A DNA stretch of 64,000 nt from Caldifarciminota bacterium. Its GTDB lineage: Bacteria; Hydrothermota; Hydrothermia; LBFQ01; DSFT01. The notes beneath the pieces were generated by a model. The model was not told the origin of the DNA and did no database searches. It saw only the letters and a program-made list of their open reading frames with translations. The translations under genes and the position numbers were made by a program. Of this stretch, positions 45,251 through 53,312 are shown piece after piece. The stretch lies in NCBI GenBank assembly GCA_025060695.1, contig JANXBH010000004.1, positions 18,734 through 82,733 of the forward strand. Direction: 5' to 3'. Position 1 is the first letter of the stretch; the number at the start of each line of letters is the position of its first letter.

Positions 45251-46498
45251 CTACAGTAATACTCTATAAAATGGAAATTGGTTAGTCAGTTCCTTAACTA
45301 AGCCTTTTGCCCAAGATTTTGTCCTATCATCTTGGTTTTTTATAACTTTTGCTATGATTTTTCCAACAAGTCTTAACTCCTCCTCTTTCATTCCTCTTGT
45401 GGTTAAAATAGGTGTTCCTATTCTAATACCACTTGTAACTGTTGGCTTTTGGGGATCAAATGGTATTGTGTTTTTATTAACTGTTATTCCTACTTCTTCA
45501 AGCAATTTCTCTGCTTCCTTTCCAGTAATACCTAAATTTCTTAAATCTACTAAAACTAAATGGTTATCCGTTCCTCCTGACACTAATCTAAGACCTTCCT
45601 CCATTAAGCTTTCAGCGAGAGCCTTAGAATTCTTCACTATTTGCATTGCATACTCCTTAAATTCGGCTTTCATTGCCTCCTTAAATGCAACCGCTTTTGA
45701 AGCTATAACGTGCATAAATGGACCACCTTGAATACCCGGAAATACATTTTTATCTATCTTTTGAGAAATCTCTTGGTTATTAGTTAATATCATACCACCT
45801 CTTGGACCCCTTAGCGTCTTATGCGTAGTAGTAGTAATAACGTGAGCATAATCTTTTGGAGATGGATGGACATTGCCAACTATTAGACCTGCTATATGAG
45901 CTATATCAGCCATAAAGTATGCATTTACCTCATCCGCAATTTCTCTAAATTTTGCCCAATCAATAATTCTTGGATAGGAAGAATAACCTGCTATAATTAA
46001 TTTTGGCTTATACTCCCTTGCAAGCTTATAAACTAAATCAAAGTCAATAGTTTCGGAATTAGGATTTACACCGTAGTAAATTACATTATAAAACTTTCCA
46101 GAAAAGCTTACCTTTGCTCCATGGCTTAAATGACCTCCATGAGAAAGTTCCATAGATAGGATAGTATCACCAACTTCTAAAAGCGAAAAATAAACCGCCA
46201 TATTAGCTTGACTACCTGAGTGAGGTTGAACGTTGACATATTTAATATCAAATAATATTTTTGCTCTTTCTTGAGCTAATATTTCAGCTTGGTCAACAAA
46301 TTCACAACCACCATAATATCTCCTATTAGGATAACCTTCCGCATATTTATTATTTAAAGGCGTTGCCATAGTTAATAAAACAGCCAAAGAAGGATAATTT
46401 TCAGATGCTATCATTTCAAGTGTTTCCTCTTGCCTTTTAATTTCACCAATAATAACCTCATATATTTGAGGGTCTAACCTTTTAATTATTTCATACAT
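45251..46498 (-). CDS. glyA: Serine hydroxymethyltransferase
   Basis: GlyA interconverts serine and glycine with tetrahydrofolate as C1 carrier. The 415-aa protein shows [48 protein letters not shown], and the PLP lysine in [16 protein letters not shown]. Length is normal. It is first in a two-gene operon with the McrB-like gene and has a leaderless-type promoter 7 nt upstream. Confidence 0.97.
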   Translation of the reverse strand: MYEIIKRLDPQIYEVIIGEIKRQEETLEMIASENYPSLAVLLTMATPLNNKYAEGYPNRRYYGGCEFVDQAEILAQERAKILFDIKYVNVQPHSGSQANMAVYFSLLEVGDTILSMELSHGGHLSHGAKVSFSGKFYNVIYYGVNPNSETIDFDLVYKLAREYKPKLIIAGYSSYPRIIDWAKFREIADEVNAYFMADIAHIAGLIVGNVHPSPKDYAHVITTTTHKTLRGPRGGMILTNNQEISQKIDKNVFPGIQGGPFMHVIASKAVAFKEAMKAEFKEYAMQIVKNSKALAESLMEEGLRLVSGGTDNHLVLVDLRNLGITGKEAEKLLEEVGITVNKNTIPFDPQKPTVTSGIRIGTPILTTRGMKEEELRLVGKIIAKVIKNQDDRTKSWAKGLVKELTNQFPFYRVLL

Positions 46499-46503
46499 AA
46501 TAA

Positions 46504-46533
46504 AAATTTTAAAGTTTTTTCACTTTAAAATTT
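46504..46533. promoter_or_regulatory. Mirror-image divergent promoters (glyA / htrA)
   Basis: AAATTTTAAAG - 8 nt - CTTTAAAATTT is an exact inverted repeat. TAAAAT is 7 nt from the glyA ATG (46498) and 8 nt from the htrA ATG (46540). Confidence 0.7.
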
Positions 46534-46539
46534 GAAACT

Positions 46540-47997
46540 ATGAGAAAAAAACTTTTAATAGTCGCATCCCTTATTGGACTTGGCATAGCTGTTGGGATGT
46601 TGATTAGTTCAAATTTAAATATTTTCAACAAAGCGGTAGCACAAAGTCAAACAATTCAAACACCACAAAAAGTTCTATCAGAAATACAAGTTGGATTTAC
46701 ACAAATAGCAGAAGCAGCTATTCCAAGTGTAGTTAATATATCAGCAATTGGAAGAACAACAAGAAGAACACCAAGCGAATTTGAAGAACTTTTTAGGAGA
46801 TTCTTTGGAGAGGAGTTTGAATTTCCATTTCCTGAAGTACCAAGAAGTAGTTTAGGTTCTGGTTTCATATTTAGAAAAGAGGGGAAAACCTATTATGTAA
46901 TGACAAACCACCACGTTATAAAGAATGGAGATAAAATTAAAATAACCCTGAGTGATGGGACTAACATAGAAAACGTAAAAGTAGTAGGAGCGGACCCAAG
47001 AACTGATATAGCGGTATTGAAATTTGAAAGTAGTAAAGATATACCTGTATTAAAACTTGGAAATTCAGATGAGGTAAGAGTTGGGCAGTGGGTAATTGCT
47101 ATTGGAAGCCCATTTGGACTATCTTCAACCGTCACAGTAGGAGTAATAAGCTCTATTCATAGGAAAAACATAGCTTTGCCAGAAGGACCAGATTATCAAG
47201 ACTTTTTACAAACTGACGCAGCAATCAACCCCGGTAATAGCGGAGGTCCTTTGCTTAATATAAATGGAGAAGTAATAGGAGTTAATACCGCAATAGCAAC
47301 ACCAACAGGCGTATTTGCAGGCATAGGCTTTGCAGTGCCTATAAACCTTGCAAAGAATATTACAGAACAACTAATAACAAAAGGTACAATAGAAAGAGGT
47401 TATCTTGGTATAAGGATTCAAGATGTAACACCAGAATTAGCTCAGGCAATAGGACTACCAGAGCAAGGTGGTGCATTAGTAAATCAAGTTATAAAAGGTG
47501 AAGCAGCTGACAAAGCAGGAATAAGGGAAGGTGATATAATTCTTGAAGTAGATAAGAGAAAAATAAAGGATGCAAATGATTTAAGATTATATATAGGTTC
47601 ATTGCCACCAGGAAAAGAAGTTGAGTTAAAGATATATAGGGATAAAAAATATATAACTATTAAGGCAAAACTTGGGAAAATGCCTGAAAAGATATCTCAA
47701 ATACCAAGTGAAAGAGAAAGTGAAACTACTAGTTCAGATACAGCTACATGGCTTGGCATGACAGTAACAGAAAAAAATAATAGAGTAGTAGTAATAAACT
47801 CACAAGATAAAGCGCTTGAAATAGGCATAAGACCAGGAGATGTTATTATAAAGATAGGAGATATTGCCATAAATTCACTGAGAGACTTTATTGAAGCAAA
47901 AAAAAGATACGAAAAATCAGATAGACCTATTTTAATAGTAGTAGAAAATGGAGGAATTAAGAGATTCCTTGCTATAACACCTATACAGACTCAATGA
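46540..47997 (+). CDS. HtrA/DegP-type periplasmic serine protease
   Basis: HtrA proteases degrade or refold damaged envelope proteins. The 485-aa protein has an N-terminal signal/anchor segment with a likely cleavage at AVA-QSQ (after Ala34), the trypsin-like triad His125 (TNHHV), Asp156 (RTDIAVL) and Ser234 (GNSGGPLL), and two PDZ domains (about 275-370 and 390-480). Length and order are those of the DegP/DO family. It is transcribed with ctaA, overlapping by 4 bp. Confidence 0.96.
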   Translation: MRKKLLIVASLIGLGIAVGMLISSNLNIFNKAVAQSQTIQTPQKVLSEIQVGFTQIAEAAIPSVVNISAIGRTTRRTPSEFEELFRRFFGEEFEFPFPEVPRSSLGSGFIFRKEGKTYYVMTNHHVIKNGDKIKITLSDGTNIENVKVVGADPRTDIAVLKFESSKDIPVLKLGNSDEVRVGQWVIAIGSPFGLSSTVTVGVISSIHRKNIALPEGPDYQDFLQTDAAINPGNSGGPLLNINGEVIGVNTAIATPTGVFAGIGFAVPINLAKNITEQLITKGTIERGYLGIRIQDVTPELAQAIGLPEQGGALVNQVIKGEAADKAGIREGDIILEVDKRKIKDANDLRLYIGSLPPGKEVELKIYRDKKYITIKAKLGKMPEKISQIPSERESETTSSDTATWLGMTVTEKNNRVVVINSQDKALEIGIRPGDVIIKIGDIAINSLRDFIEAKKRYEKSDRPILIVVENGGIKRFLAITPIQTQ

Positions 47998-48782
47998 AAA
48001 AACTTCTAATTACCACTATTATTTTTACAATTGGTTTATTAGTTTTAGGAGTAATCACCTCAGCATTTGGAGCATGTTTAGGTTGCCCAGACTGGCCACT
48101 TTGTTATGGTAGTGTTTTACCACCCGAAACATTTACAGCAAAGCTTGAATATTATCACAGACTACTTGCAGCGATAGTTGGTATAATGTCAATAACTATA
48201 GGAATATTACTTTATAGAACTCAAAAACTCCTTTCTATAGCCTTAATCTTTCTAATAGTTTCACAAGTTTTAATTGGCGGATTAACGGTTATTTTGAAAA
48301 TGCCATTTATAGTTTCTATGGCACATACCATATTTGGAATTTTAACTTATATAGCACTTATTATGTTATTTAAGGGAAATTATAAATTTCAAAATAATTT
48401 ATGGCTTACTATATTCTTGCTAATACTTATATACTACATCTGGGATGGAGTAGTAGAAAAAACAGCATCACAGCTTGCATGCGAAGATATATTTTGTTTA
48501 TCTTCTGACCTTAGTAATCCAAAAGTTTTAATCCAACTTATATACAAACTAATAGGTATTTCAATAATTATTACCTCAATAATTTCACTAAAAGAATTTT
48601 CTATTGATAAGTTAGCATTCGTACTTCTGGCAATATCAATATTCATCTCAAATATCTTAATAGTAAAAAGTCTCCTTAGCGTTTCAATGGTAGTTTTGCA
48701 CTATATTCTTCTTCTATCCGCATTAACTATAAGTTTGTTTAAATCAATAAAGACAGATAGCCTAGAAACATCAAAAGTTTAA
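47994..48782 (+). CDS. Heme A synthase-like protein (CtaA/COX15 family)
   Basis: CtaA converts heme O to heme A for cytochrome oxidases. The 262-aa membrane protein has eight hydrophobic segments and the first-half signatures GCPDWPLCYGS, a His-Arg pair in LEYYHRLLAAIVG, QVLIGGLTVI and a His in VSMAHTIFG. The second half is much less conserved and its heme-ligand histidines are not obvious (one near VVLHYI). No ctaB or oxidase subunit is nearby. Its last 44 bp overlap the convergent UbiA gene. Confidence 0.85.
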   Translation: MKKLLITTIIFTIGLLVLGVITSAFGACLGCPDWPLCYGSVLPPETFTAKLEYYHRLLAAIVGIMSITIGILLYRTQKLLSIALIFLIVSQVLIGGLTVILKMPFIVSMAHTIFGILTYIALIMLFKGNYKFQNNLWLTIFLLILIYYIWDGVVEKTASQLACEDIFCLSSDLSNPKVLIQLIYKLIGISIIITSIISLKEFSIDKLAFVLLAISIFISNILIVKSLLSVSMVVLHYILLLSALTISLFKSIKTDSLETSKV

Positions 48783-49467
48783 GAAGTTTCGAAAACAACC
48801 ATTCATTTAAAAAAGCAAAGATATACATAAATATTAAAATTGATGAGACTATACTATATGCAATAAATTCTTTTTTACTTACTACAATTGAAGAAACGAC
48901 TAACAAAAGAACAAGAAAAATAGCTATTAATTTTGCAAGAAATATAGTTCTTTGCTTACCTAAAAAAATAGCTATTGTCCTTCTATATCCAAAGTCATAA
49001 CTATAATCAAGATAACTTTTTACAATTTCTCTTTCAAGATTAAAGAAAAAGGAGAATAAAATAAGCAGGAAAAGTTCAAACTTAAAGCCAAATGCGAAAC
49101 CTAAGCTCAATACCCCTATACTAATTACTAAACTTGTAATTATAAAGCCGTATGGTTTTTTACTTGAAAAGGAATTATAAAAATAAATCAAAATAGCCAT
49201 AACTACAAACAATAAAAAAACCACGAAATTTATAAACATTGAAGTAATTAGACTAATTAGTAAAATGGAAAAAATTAAGGAAGGATGTAGAACTATCCTT
49301 TTCTTGCCCTTATTTATGTCAATTTCCCTATCAAAATAGTCATTTTGGAAGTTAGCAAACAGGATAAGAAAAATTGAAGAAATGATAAATAGTATTGAGT
49401 TTTTATCTATGTCAGTTGAATAAAAAAGAACTAAAGCTACAAGAATTAGTATATTTAAAAATCTCAA
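48739..49467 (-). CDS. UbiA prenyltransferase, digeranylgeranylglyceryl phosphate synthase-like
   Basis: DGGGP synthases add the second prenyl chain to glycerol-1-phosphate in archaeal lipids. The 242-aa protein has the first Asp motif QNDYFDREIDINKGKKR (41-57) and a second-site segment LEREIVKSYLDYSYDFGYRRT (spanning about 142-162), which resembles the REIxKDxxDxxGD block of DGGGP synthases more than heme O synthase or MenA. It is shorter than usual (about 280 aa), mainly at the N-terminus. It starts with TTG, 12 nt after a GC-rich hairpin. With the GGGP synthase at 15977 it would form the first two ether-lipid steps. Confidence 0.75.
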   Translation of the reverse strand: MRFLNILILVALVLFYSTDIDKNSILFIISSIFLILFANFQNDYFDREIDINKGKKRIVLHPSLIFSILLISLITSMFINFVVFLLFVVMAILIYFYNSFSSKKPYGFIITSLVISIGVLSLGFAFGFKFELFLLILFSFFFNLEREIVKSYLDYSYDFGYRRTIAIFLGKQRTIFLAKLIAIFLVLLLVVSSIVVSKKEFIAYSIVSSILIFMYIFAFLNEWLFSKLLKLLMFLGYLSLLI

Positions 49468-49479
49468 GAAGTTAGTTTA

Positions 49480-49499
49480 TAGCCCCCGGAAGGGGGCTA
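49480..49499 (-). other. GC-rich hairpin between secreted-protein and UbiA genes
   Basis: On the minus strand TAGCCCCC-TTCC-GGGGGCTA forms an 8-bp stem with a 4-nt loop, 5 nt after the stop of the 1161-aa gene and 12 nt before the TTG of the UbiA gene. No poly-U tail follows. Its position matches the hairpin at 39971. Confidence 0.6.
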
Positions 49500-49504
49500 A
49501 TTAT

Positions 49505-52500
49505 CTATTTTACAATTATAGTCTTAAATTCCTTAGTTAAATTATCAACCCTAGCTCTTATTAGATATGGACCTTTTGGTAAACTACCTAAGTCAAATCT
49601 GACATAACCTGCCTTGTAGTTTGAATTTATACCAAAAACTAATCTACCTGAAATGTTATATACCTCAAGGGAAATTTTTGCCTCTACTGGGAGAGCGAAA
49701 GTTAATACATTATTATTATATACAATATCAAATTTCTTTGGAATATCAACTAAACTTACTGCTACAATAGGTATCTTAGTTGTATCAGTTATTCTTACAT
49801 TAGTAGACTCATCAGCAACTTTGAAATAGAAGAATAAAGTGTCATTAGCCATTAATCCAGTTATACTAAGATTATAAACAAAAGTATCAGGATTAATTAC
49901 GTTATCTTTAGACTTGGATAACCATGAATTTAGTAAGGTTCTATAGTAAATCGTATCGTATTTGATAGGTGAGAAATCTTGAAATACTGCTTTTACCTGA
50001 GTATTTAGATTAGGACCAACTATATTGAAGTTAAATGTATCCGCATAAATCTTTCTTGGAGCTCTAATATCATAAATAGTAAAAGCTGAAACATATGGAG
50101 ATGAGCCAGCAGTATAGTTTGCTCTAATTCTATAATATTTAACATATTCGCTATCAGATGGCAATATGTGTTTATAAGTAGTAGTGTTTATATTTGCTAT
50201 AGTTGCTATTACTGACCAATTGTTATTATCAGATGAATATTCAACTTGATATGATTGAAATGCTAAAATTTGATTATCATTTTTCTTTAATAAAGCTGGT
50301 GGATTCCATACTAATACTACGCTATCCAAGTCCCTATAACTAACTTGAAAGTTAAGAGGTGCATTTAAAACGTCATATTCATATACAAGCTTTGAGGTAT
50401 TGGAAGTATTCGCTGGACCATATACACCGTAGTTCAATTTATGTGCTGTAAAGTATACTTCAAATGAATCTTTCTTATAACTTGCAGGCTCATTTACAGG
50501 TATTGCAATATGGAAAAAGTATCCGTCTGAATTAGATGAGTCATAGACCGCTTGAACTTTAGTCCAAGAACCGACGCCAAAAGGCCTATAGTATCCATAT
50601 ACTCTTAAATCTGAAGCACTTGATATACTTGGATCATTTACTCTTACTACTGCTTTAAATATGTCAGGTGAACTTCCATCCACTGCTAAGTTATATGAAC
50701 TATTGTATGCTTGAACTTCATTTAAGCAAGTAGAAACAGGAATAAAGTTATGTATTCTTCTAAATATAGTATCTACTCTTGTCTGTCCATCTGCATCATA
50801 AGTTGCAACGTAGTTTATAGCAAATGAACCAAAAATTGAATAATATCCTATTCCATTGTAAAATACACTTGCAATTGAAGGATTAGCAGGATTAGCAATA
50901 GTTGAGTCTCCATTCTTCACATACAATATAGCAACTGATGTATTCTCGTCTCCTGCTGGATGAACTCTAATATCATCAGGATATACATCGTTTGTATAAA
51001 TTTGATAAGTCATATCTCCAAAAATTGGTCTATTAGTTATTCCAAGTATTGTATCTGAAACATCCGATGCACCAGTCCAATCATCACTTACGTATCTAAA
51101 GTGTAAATAGTTTCTTGTAAATATAGTGTCTCTATCAGTTGCACCTGACCTATCGTGGAAATATCCAAAGTCATTTCCAAACCATACTAATGATTTCCTA
51201 TTAGCACAAGTTCCAAGGTCTAAATAAGCTCTTATCTTATTTCTTTTTAAAGCACTTGTGGAGTTTTGATGCCAATATATTCTGTCCCAAAGCCTTAGAG
51301 AATCTAACCATACTAAGGAATCTGGTGGAAGTAATAAATCAGGTTGTAAGTCTATATTATTTCTGAAAAATGCAAATCTTATTCTTTCTTCATCTATAAA
51401 TTCTCTTTTCTGAGCAAATTTTGCTGTCGGCATTATATTATATATATACCAATTATTCGGAGCACCTGAAGGAATATAATTAACAAGATTAGAAGCATCT
51501 GTACATTTAATATAGTAATTTCCTCTCAAACCTCTATCAGTATGAGGTATAATATAAACGAATGTATCTGGATAAATGTTTGGATTTGCATCACTTAAAG
51601 TCATATTGTATTCAGTAAATGGTCCACTTGGTGAATTTCCTTCCTGATTTGGATTTATAACATATCTATAACCAACTTGACAACTTACATTTGGTAAATT
51701 TTCGGGATCACTTGCAATTATCCTAATTGTATCAGGAATACCATTATAGAAATGATAAACAGCTCCTTTTAAAAGAGAAATAGAAGGTGGTAAATCTCTT
51801 ACCGTTGCTCCAACTGTTGCAAAATCATCTACATATAGTCTTAAAGCATTACGTGCCTTATATCTTATAGCAACATATACAGTATCATTAACTACAGCAT
51901 TAACAGGTCCTCTTAAGTCATATGCTGTATAAATATAAGGTGTTCCAGTTGTCCCTGTTCTTGGATATTTGGTATCTAATCTTATTCCTGAGTTTATAAA
52001 ATCAGAAGGTGTTGGTGGATTTGCCTGATTGTTCCATTTTATAATATAAACATCGAACGAGTCAATAAAACCTGTCGATTGTGAAAGATACCAAAAGCTA
52101 ATTATACTCGGTGAAATGTATATTCTTGGAGACCTCAAATAAGCATAACCCGTAGTACTTCCTGTTTCAGTATATGCAAACCCTGCGCATGCTGTTGTAG
52201 TTTCAGTAAATGGACATGCACTAGTCCTCCTTTGCCATCTTCTCGTAGTAGTTGAAGTGGTTGTGTCATATCCTGCACTTAAAAATATAGTACCTGCAGT
52301 CCAGCTTTCAAGCAAGAAAGTATATTGATCATCTATAATGCTAAGTGAGTCAATATTAAAATAGTTAATTGCAGCATCTGCTGTTGACTTGTTATCATAA
52401 AATGCAAATCTTATATGAGTAAGATTTTGTGGAACAGATAAAGTTACCCAAACAGGATTAGTGTTTGCTGCACCATCCCATTGCCAAATTCTAGTCCAAG

Positions 52501-52990
52501 TTGCACCACCATCTGTTGAGATTTCAAGATTCAAGGAATCACCTGTATTCATATTAGTAGCTGTAGAGGTTCTATACGCAAATCTTATTTGAGGATTACT
52601 TAAAGAGACATTCCGTATTATAAGACCTGGTGTCACAAGCCAGTCATTATTAGTAAGAGCATCACCTTCATATAGCACTGAAGCACAAGCAGGAGCAGTT
52701 CTACAGTTAGTAGTATATCTTATCCACATTTGAGTGCCATTATCTTGATTATATACACTCCATCCTGCTGGTGGAAATGCTGTTCCAGTAAAGCTTTCAT
52801 TTAGTGGAGAGCTTAGTATAGAAAAGTCATGGTTGGGTTTATAGTATATTTGATATTGTGGTTGAAGGTTCGTTCTGTACTCAATTTCTCTACCTTCTAT
52901 TTTCTGGGATTTTATACACTCTGACCTCTTTTCTAAATCAGATATACCCGCACACACATCGTTTAGTTTAGATATTAGCAAAATTTCCAT
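49505..52990 (-). CDS. Large secreted protein with T9SS-like C-terminal sorting domain
   Basis: The 1161-aa protein begins MEILLISKLNDVCAG, without a normal signal peptide, though a strong GGAGG site supports this ATG. Two choice-of-anchor/MAM-like beta-sandwiches follow (about 65-225, ESFTGTAFPPAGWSVYNQDN; and 230-400). A long stretch of beta domains, a fibronectin type III unit (about 870-960; APLNFQVSYRDLDSVVLVWNPP) and a C-terminal Por-type domain (ISLEVYNISGRLVF, LGSLPKGPYLIRARVDN) complete it. It is likely a surface or shed protein. It follows the small ORF at 53050 and has a leader of about 57 nt, a contrast to the leaderless norm. Confidence 0.85.
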   Translation of the reverse strand: MEILLISKLNDVCAGISDLEKRSECIKSQKIEGREIEYRTNLQPQYQIYYKPNHDFSILSSPLNESFTGTAFPPAGWSVYNQDNGTQMWIRYTTNCRTAPACASVLYEGDALTNNDWLVTPGLIIRNVSLSNPQIRFAYRTSTATNMNTGDSLNLEISTDGGATWTRIWQWDGAANTNPVWVTLSVPQNLTHIRFAFYDNKSTADAAINYFNIDSLSIIDDQYTFLLESWTAGTIFLSAGYDTTTSTTTRRWQRRTSACPFTETTTACAGFAYTETGSTTGYAYLRSPRIYISPSIISFWYLSQSTGFIDSFDVYIIKWNNQANPPTPSDFINSGIRLDTKYPRTGTTGTPYIYTAYDLRGPVNAVVNDTVYVAIRYKARNALRLYVDDFATVGATVRDLPPSISLLKGAVYHFYNGIPDTIRIIASDPENLPNVSCQVGYRYVINPNQEGNSPSGPFTEYNMTLSDANPNIYPDTFVYIIPHTDRGLRGNYYIKCTDASNLVNYIPSGAPNNWYIYNIMPTAKFAQKREFIDEERIRFAFFRNNIDLQPDLLLPPDSLVWLDSLRLWDRIYWHQNSTSALKRNKIRAYLDLGTCANRKSLVWFGNDFGYFHDRSGATDRDTIFTRNYLHFRYVSDDWTGASDVSDTILGITNRPIFGDMTYQIYTNDVYPDDIRVHPAGDENTSVAILYVKNGDSTIANPANPSIASVFYNGIGYYSIFGSFAINYVATYDADGQTRVDTIFRRIHNFIPVSTCLNEVQAYNSSYNLAVDGSSPDIFKAVVRVNDPSISSASDLRVYGYYRPFGVGSWTKVQAVYDSSNSDGYFFHIAIPVNEPASYKKDSFEVYFTAHKLNYGVYGPANTSNTSKLVYEYDVLNAPLNFQVSYRDLDSVVLVWNPPALLKKNDNQILAFQSYQVEYSSDNNNWSVIATIANINTTTYKHILPSDSEYVKYYRIRANYTAGSSPYVSAFTIYDIRAPRKIYADTFNFNIVGPNLNTQVKAVFQDFSPIKYDTIYYRTLLNSWLSKSKDNVINPDTFVYNLSITGLMANDTLFFYFKVADESTNVRITDTTKIPIVAVSLVDIPKKFDIVYNNNVLTFALPVEAKISLEVYNISGRLVFGINSNYKAGYVRFDLGSLPKGPYLIRARVDNLTKEFKTIIVK

Positions 52991-53047
52991 AAGCTATCTC
53001 CTCCCATTTTACTGTAAAAATCAAACCATCTATAATTAAAACTTTTA

Positions 53048-53063
53048 CCCTAAAATTTTAAAG
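53048..53063 (-). promoter_or_regulatory. Promoter of the 1161-aa secreted protein
   Basis: Minus-strand CTTTAAAATTTTAGGG lies 64 nt (from TAAAAT) before the ATG at 52990. The leader carries a GGAGG Shine-Dalgarno. The motif overlaps the last codons and stop of the small ORF. Confidence 0.55.
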
Positions 53064-53199
53064 CACGTAAAGCACCATTTTTAACATCATTCTCAATTAA
53101 TCGCAAAATTAGTTGTTCCACATTTAAAGCTTGTTTTGGTTCTGCCAATGTGCAGTCCACAGAACAATTTGGATAAATAAACTCCAATTTATTATACAA
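53050..53199 (-). CDS. Small ORF, 49 aa, with a CSVDC motif
   Basis: A complete 49-codon frame starts with TTG at 53199, with GGAG 7 nt upstream, and ends with TAG at 53050-53052. The product (LEFIYPNCSVDCTLAEPKQ in its first half, then a helical LNVEQLILRLIEND) has a balanced composition unlike random AT-rich DNA. It lies just downstream of a perfect two-way promoter palindrome shared with tRNA-Leu. I do not recognise a family. It could be a real small protein with a metal-binding or redox Cys pair, or the relict of a longer gene. Confidence 0.5.
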   Translation of the reverse strand: MYNKLEFIYPNCSVDCTLAEPKQALNVEQLILRLIENDVKNGALRALKF

Positions 53200-53209
53200 T
53201 TTAAAACTC

Positions 53210-53225
53210 CTTTAAAATTTTAAAG
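53210..53225. promoter_or_regulatory. Perfect palindromic two-way promoter (tRNA-Leu / small ORF)
   Basis: CTTTAAAATTTTAAAG is identical to the palindrome at 11549. On the plus strand TAAAAT lies 10 nt before the mature tRNA-Leu; on the minus strand it precedes the small ORF by 17 nt. Confidence 0.65.
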
Positions 53226-53228
53226 CAT

Positions 53229-53311
53229 GCGGGAGTGGCGGAATTGGCAGACGCGCCAGATTTAGGATCTGGTCCCGATAAGGGGTGAGGGTTCAACTCC
53301 CTCCTCCCGCA
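53229..53311 (+). tRNA. tRNA-Leu (anticodon TAG)
   Basis: An 83-nt class II tRNA with acceptor GCGGGAG/CTCCCGC, discriminator A311, a long variable arm (GGTCCCGATAAGGGGTGA region) and anticodon TAG at 53263-53265. CCA is not encoded. A protein gene starts 1 nt after its 3' end. Confidence 0.96.
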
Positions 53312-53312
53312 T

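Noticed and set aside
45354-45731. Plus-strand 125-codon frame inside glyA
   Set aside because: Antisense to an intact, conserved enzyme gene; no promoter or ribosome-binding site.
48739-49467. CtaB/heme O synthase for the UbiA protein next to ctaA
   Set aside because: The neighbouring ctaA is convergent, not co-transcribed, and the second motif (REIVK...D) does not match heme O synthase.
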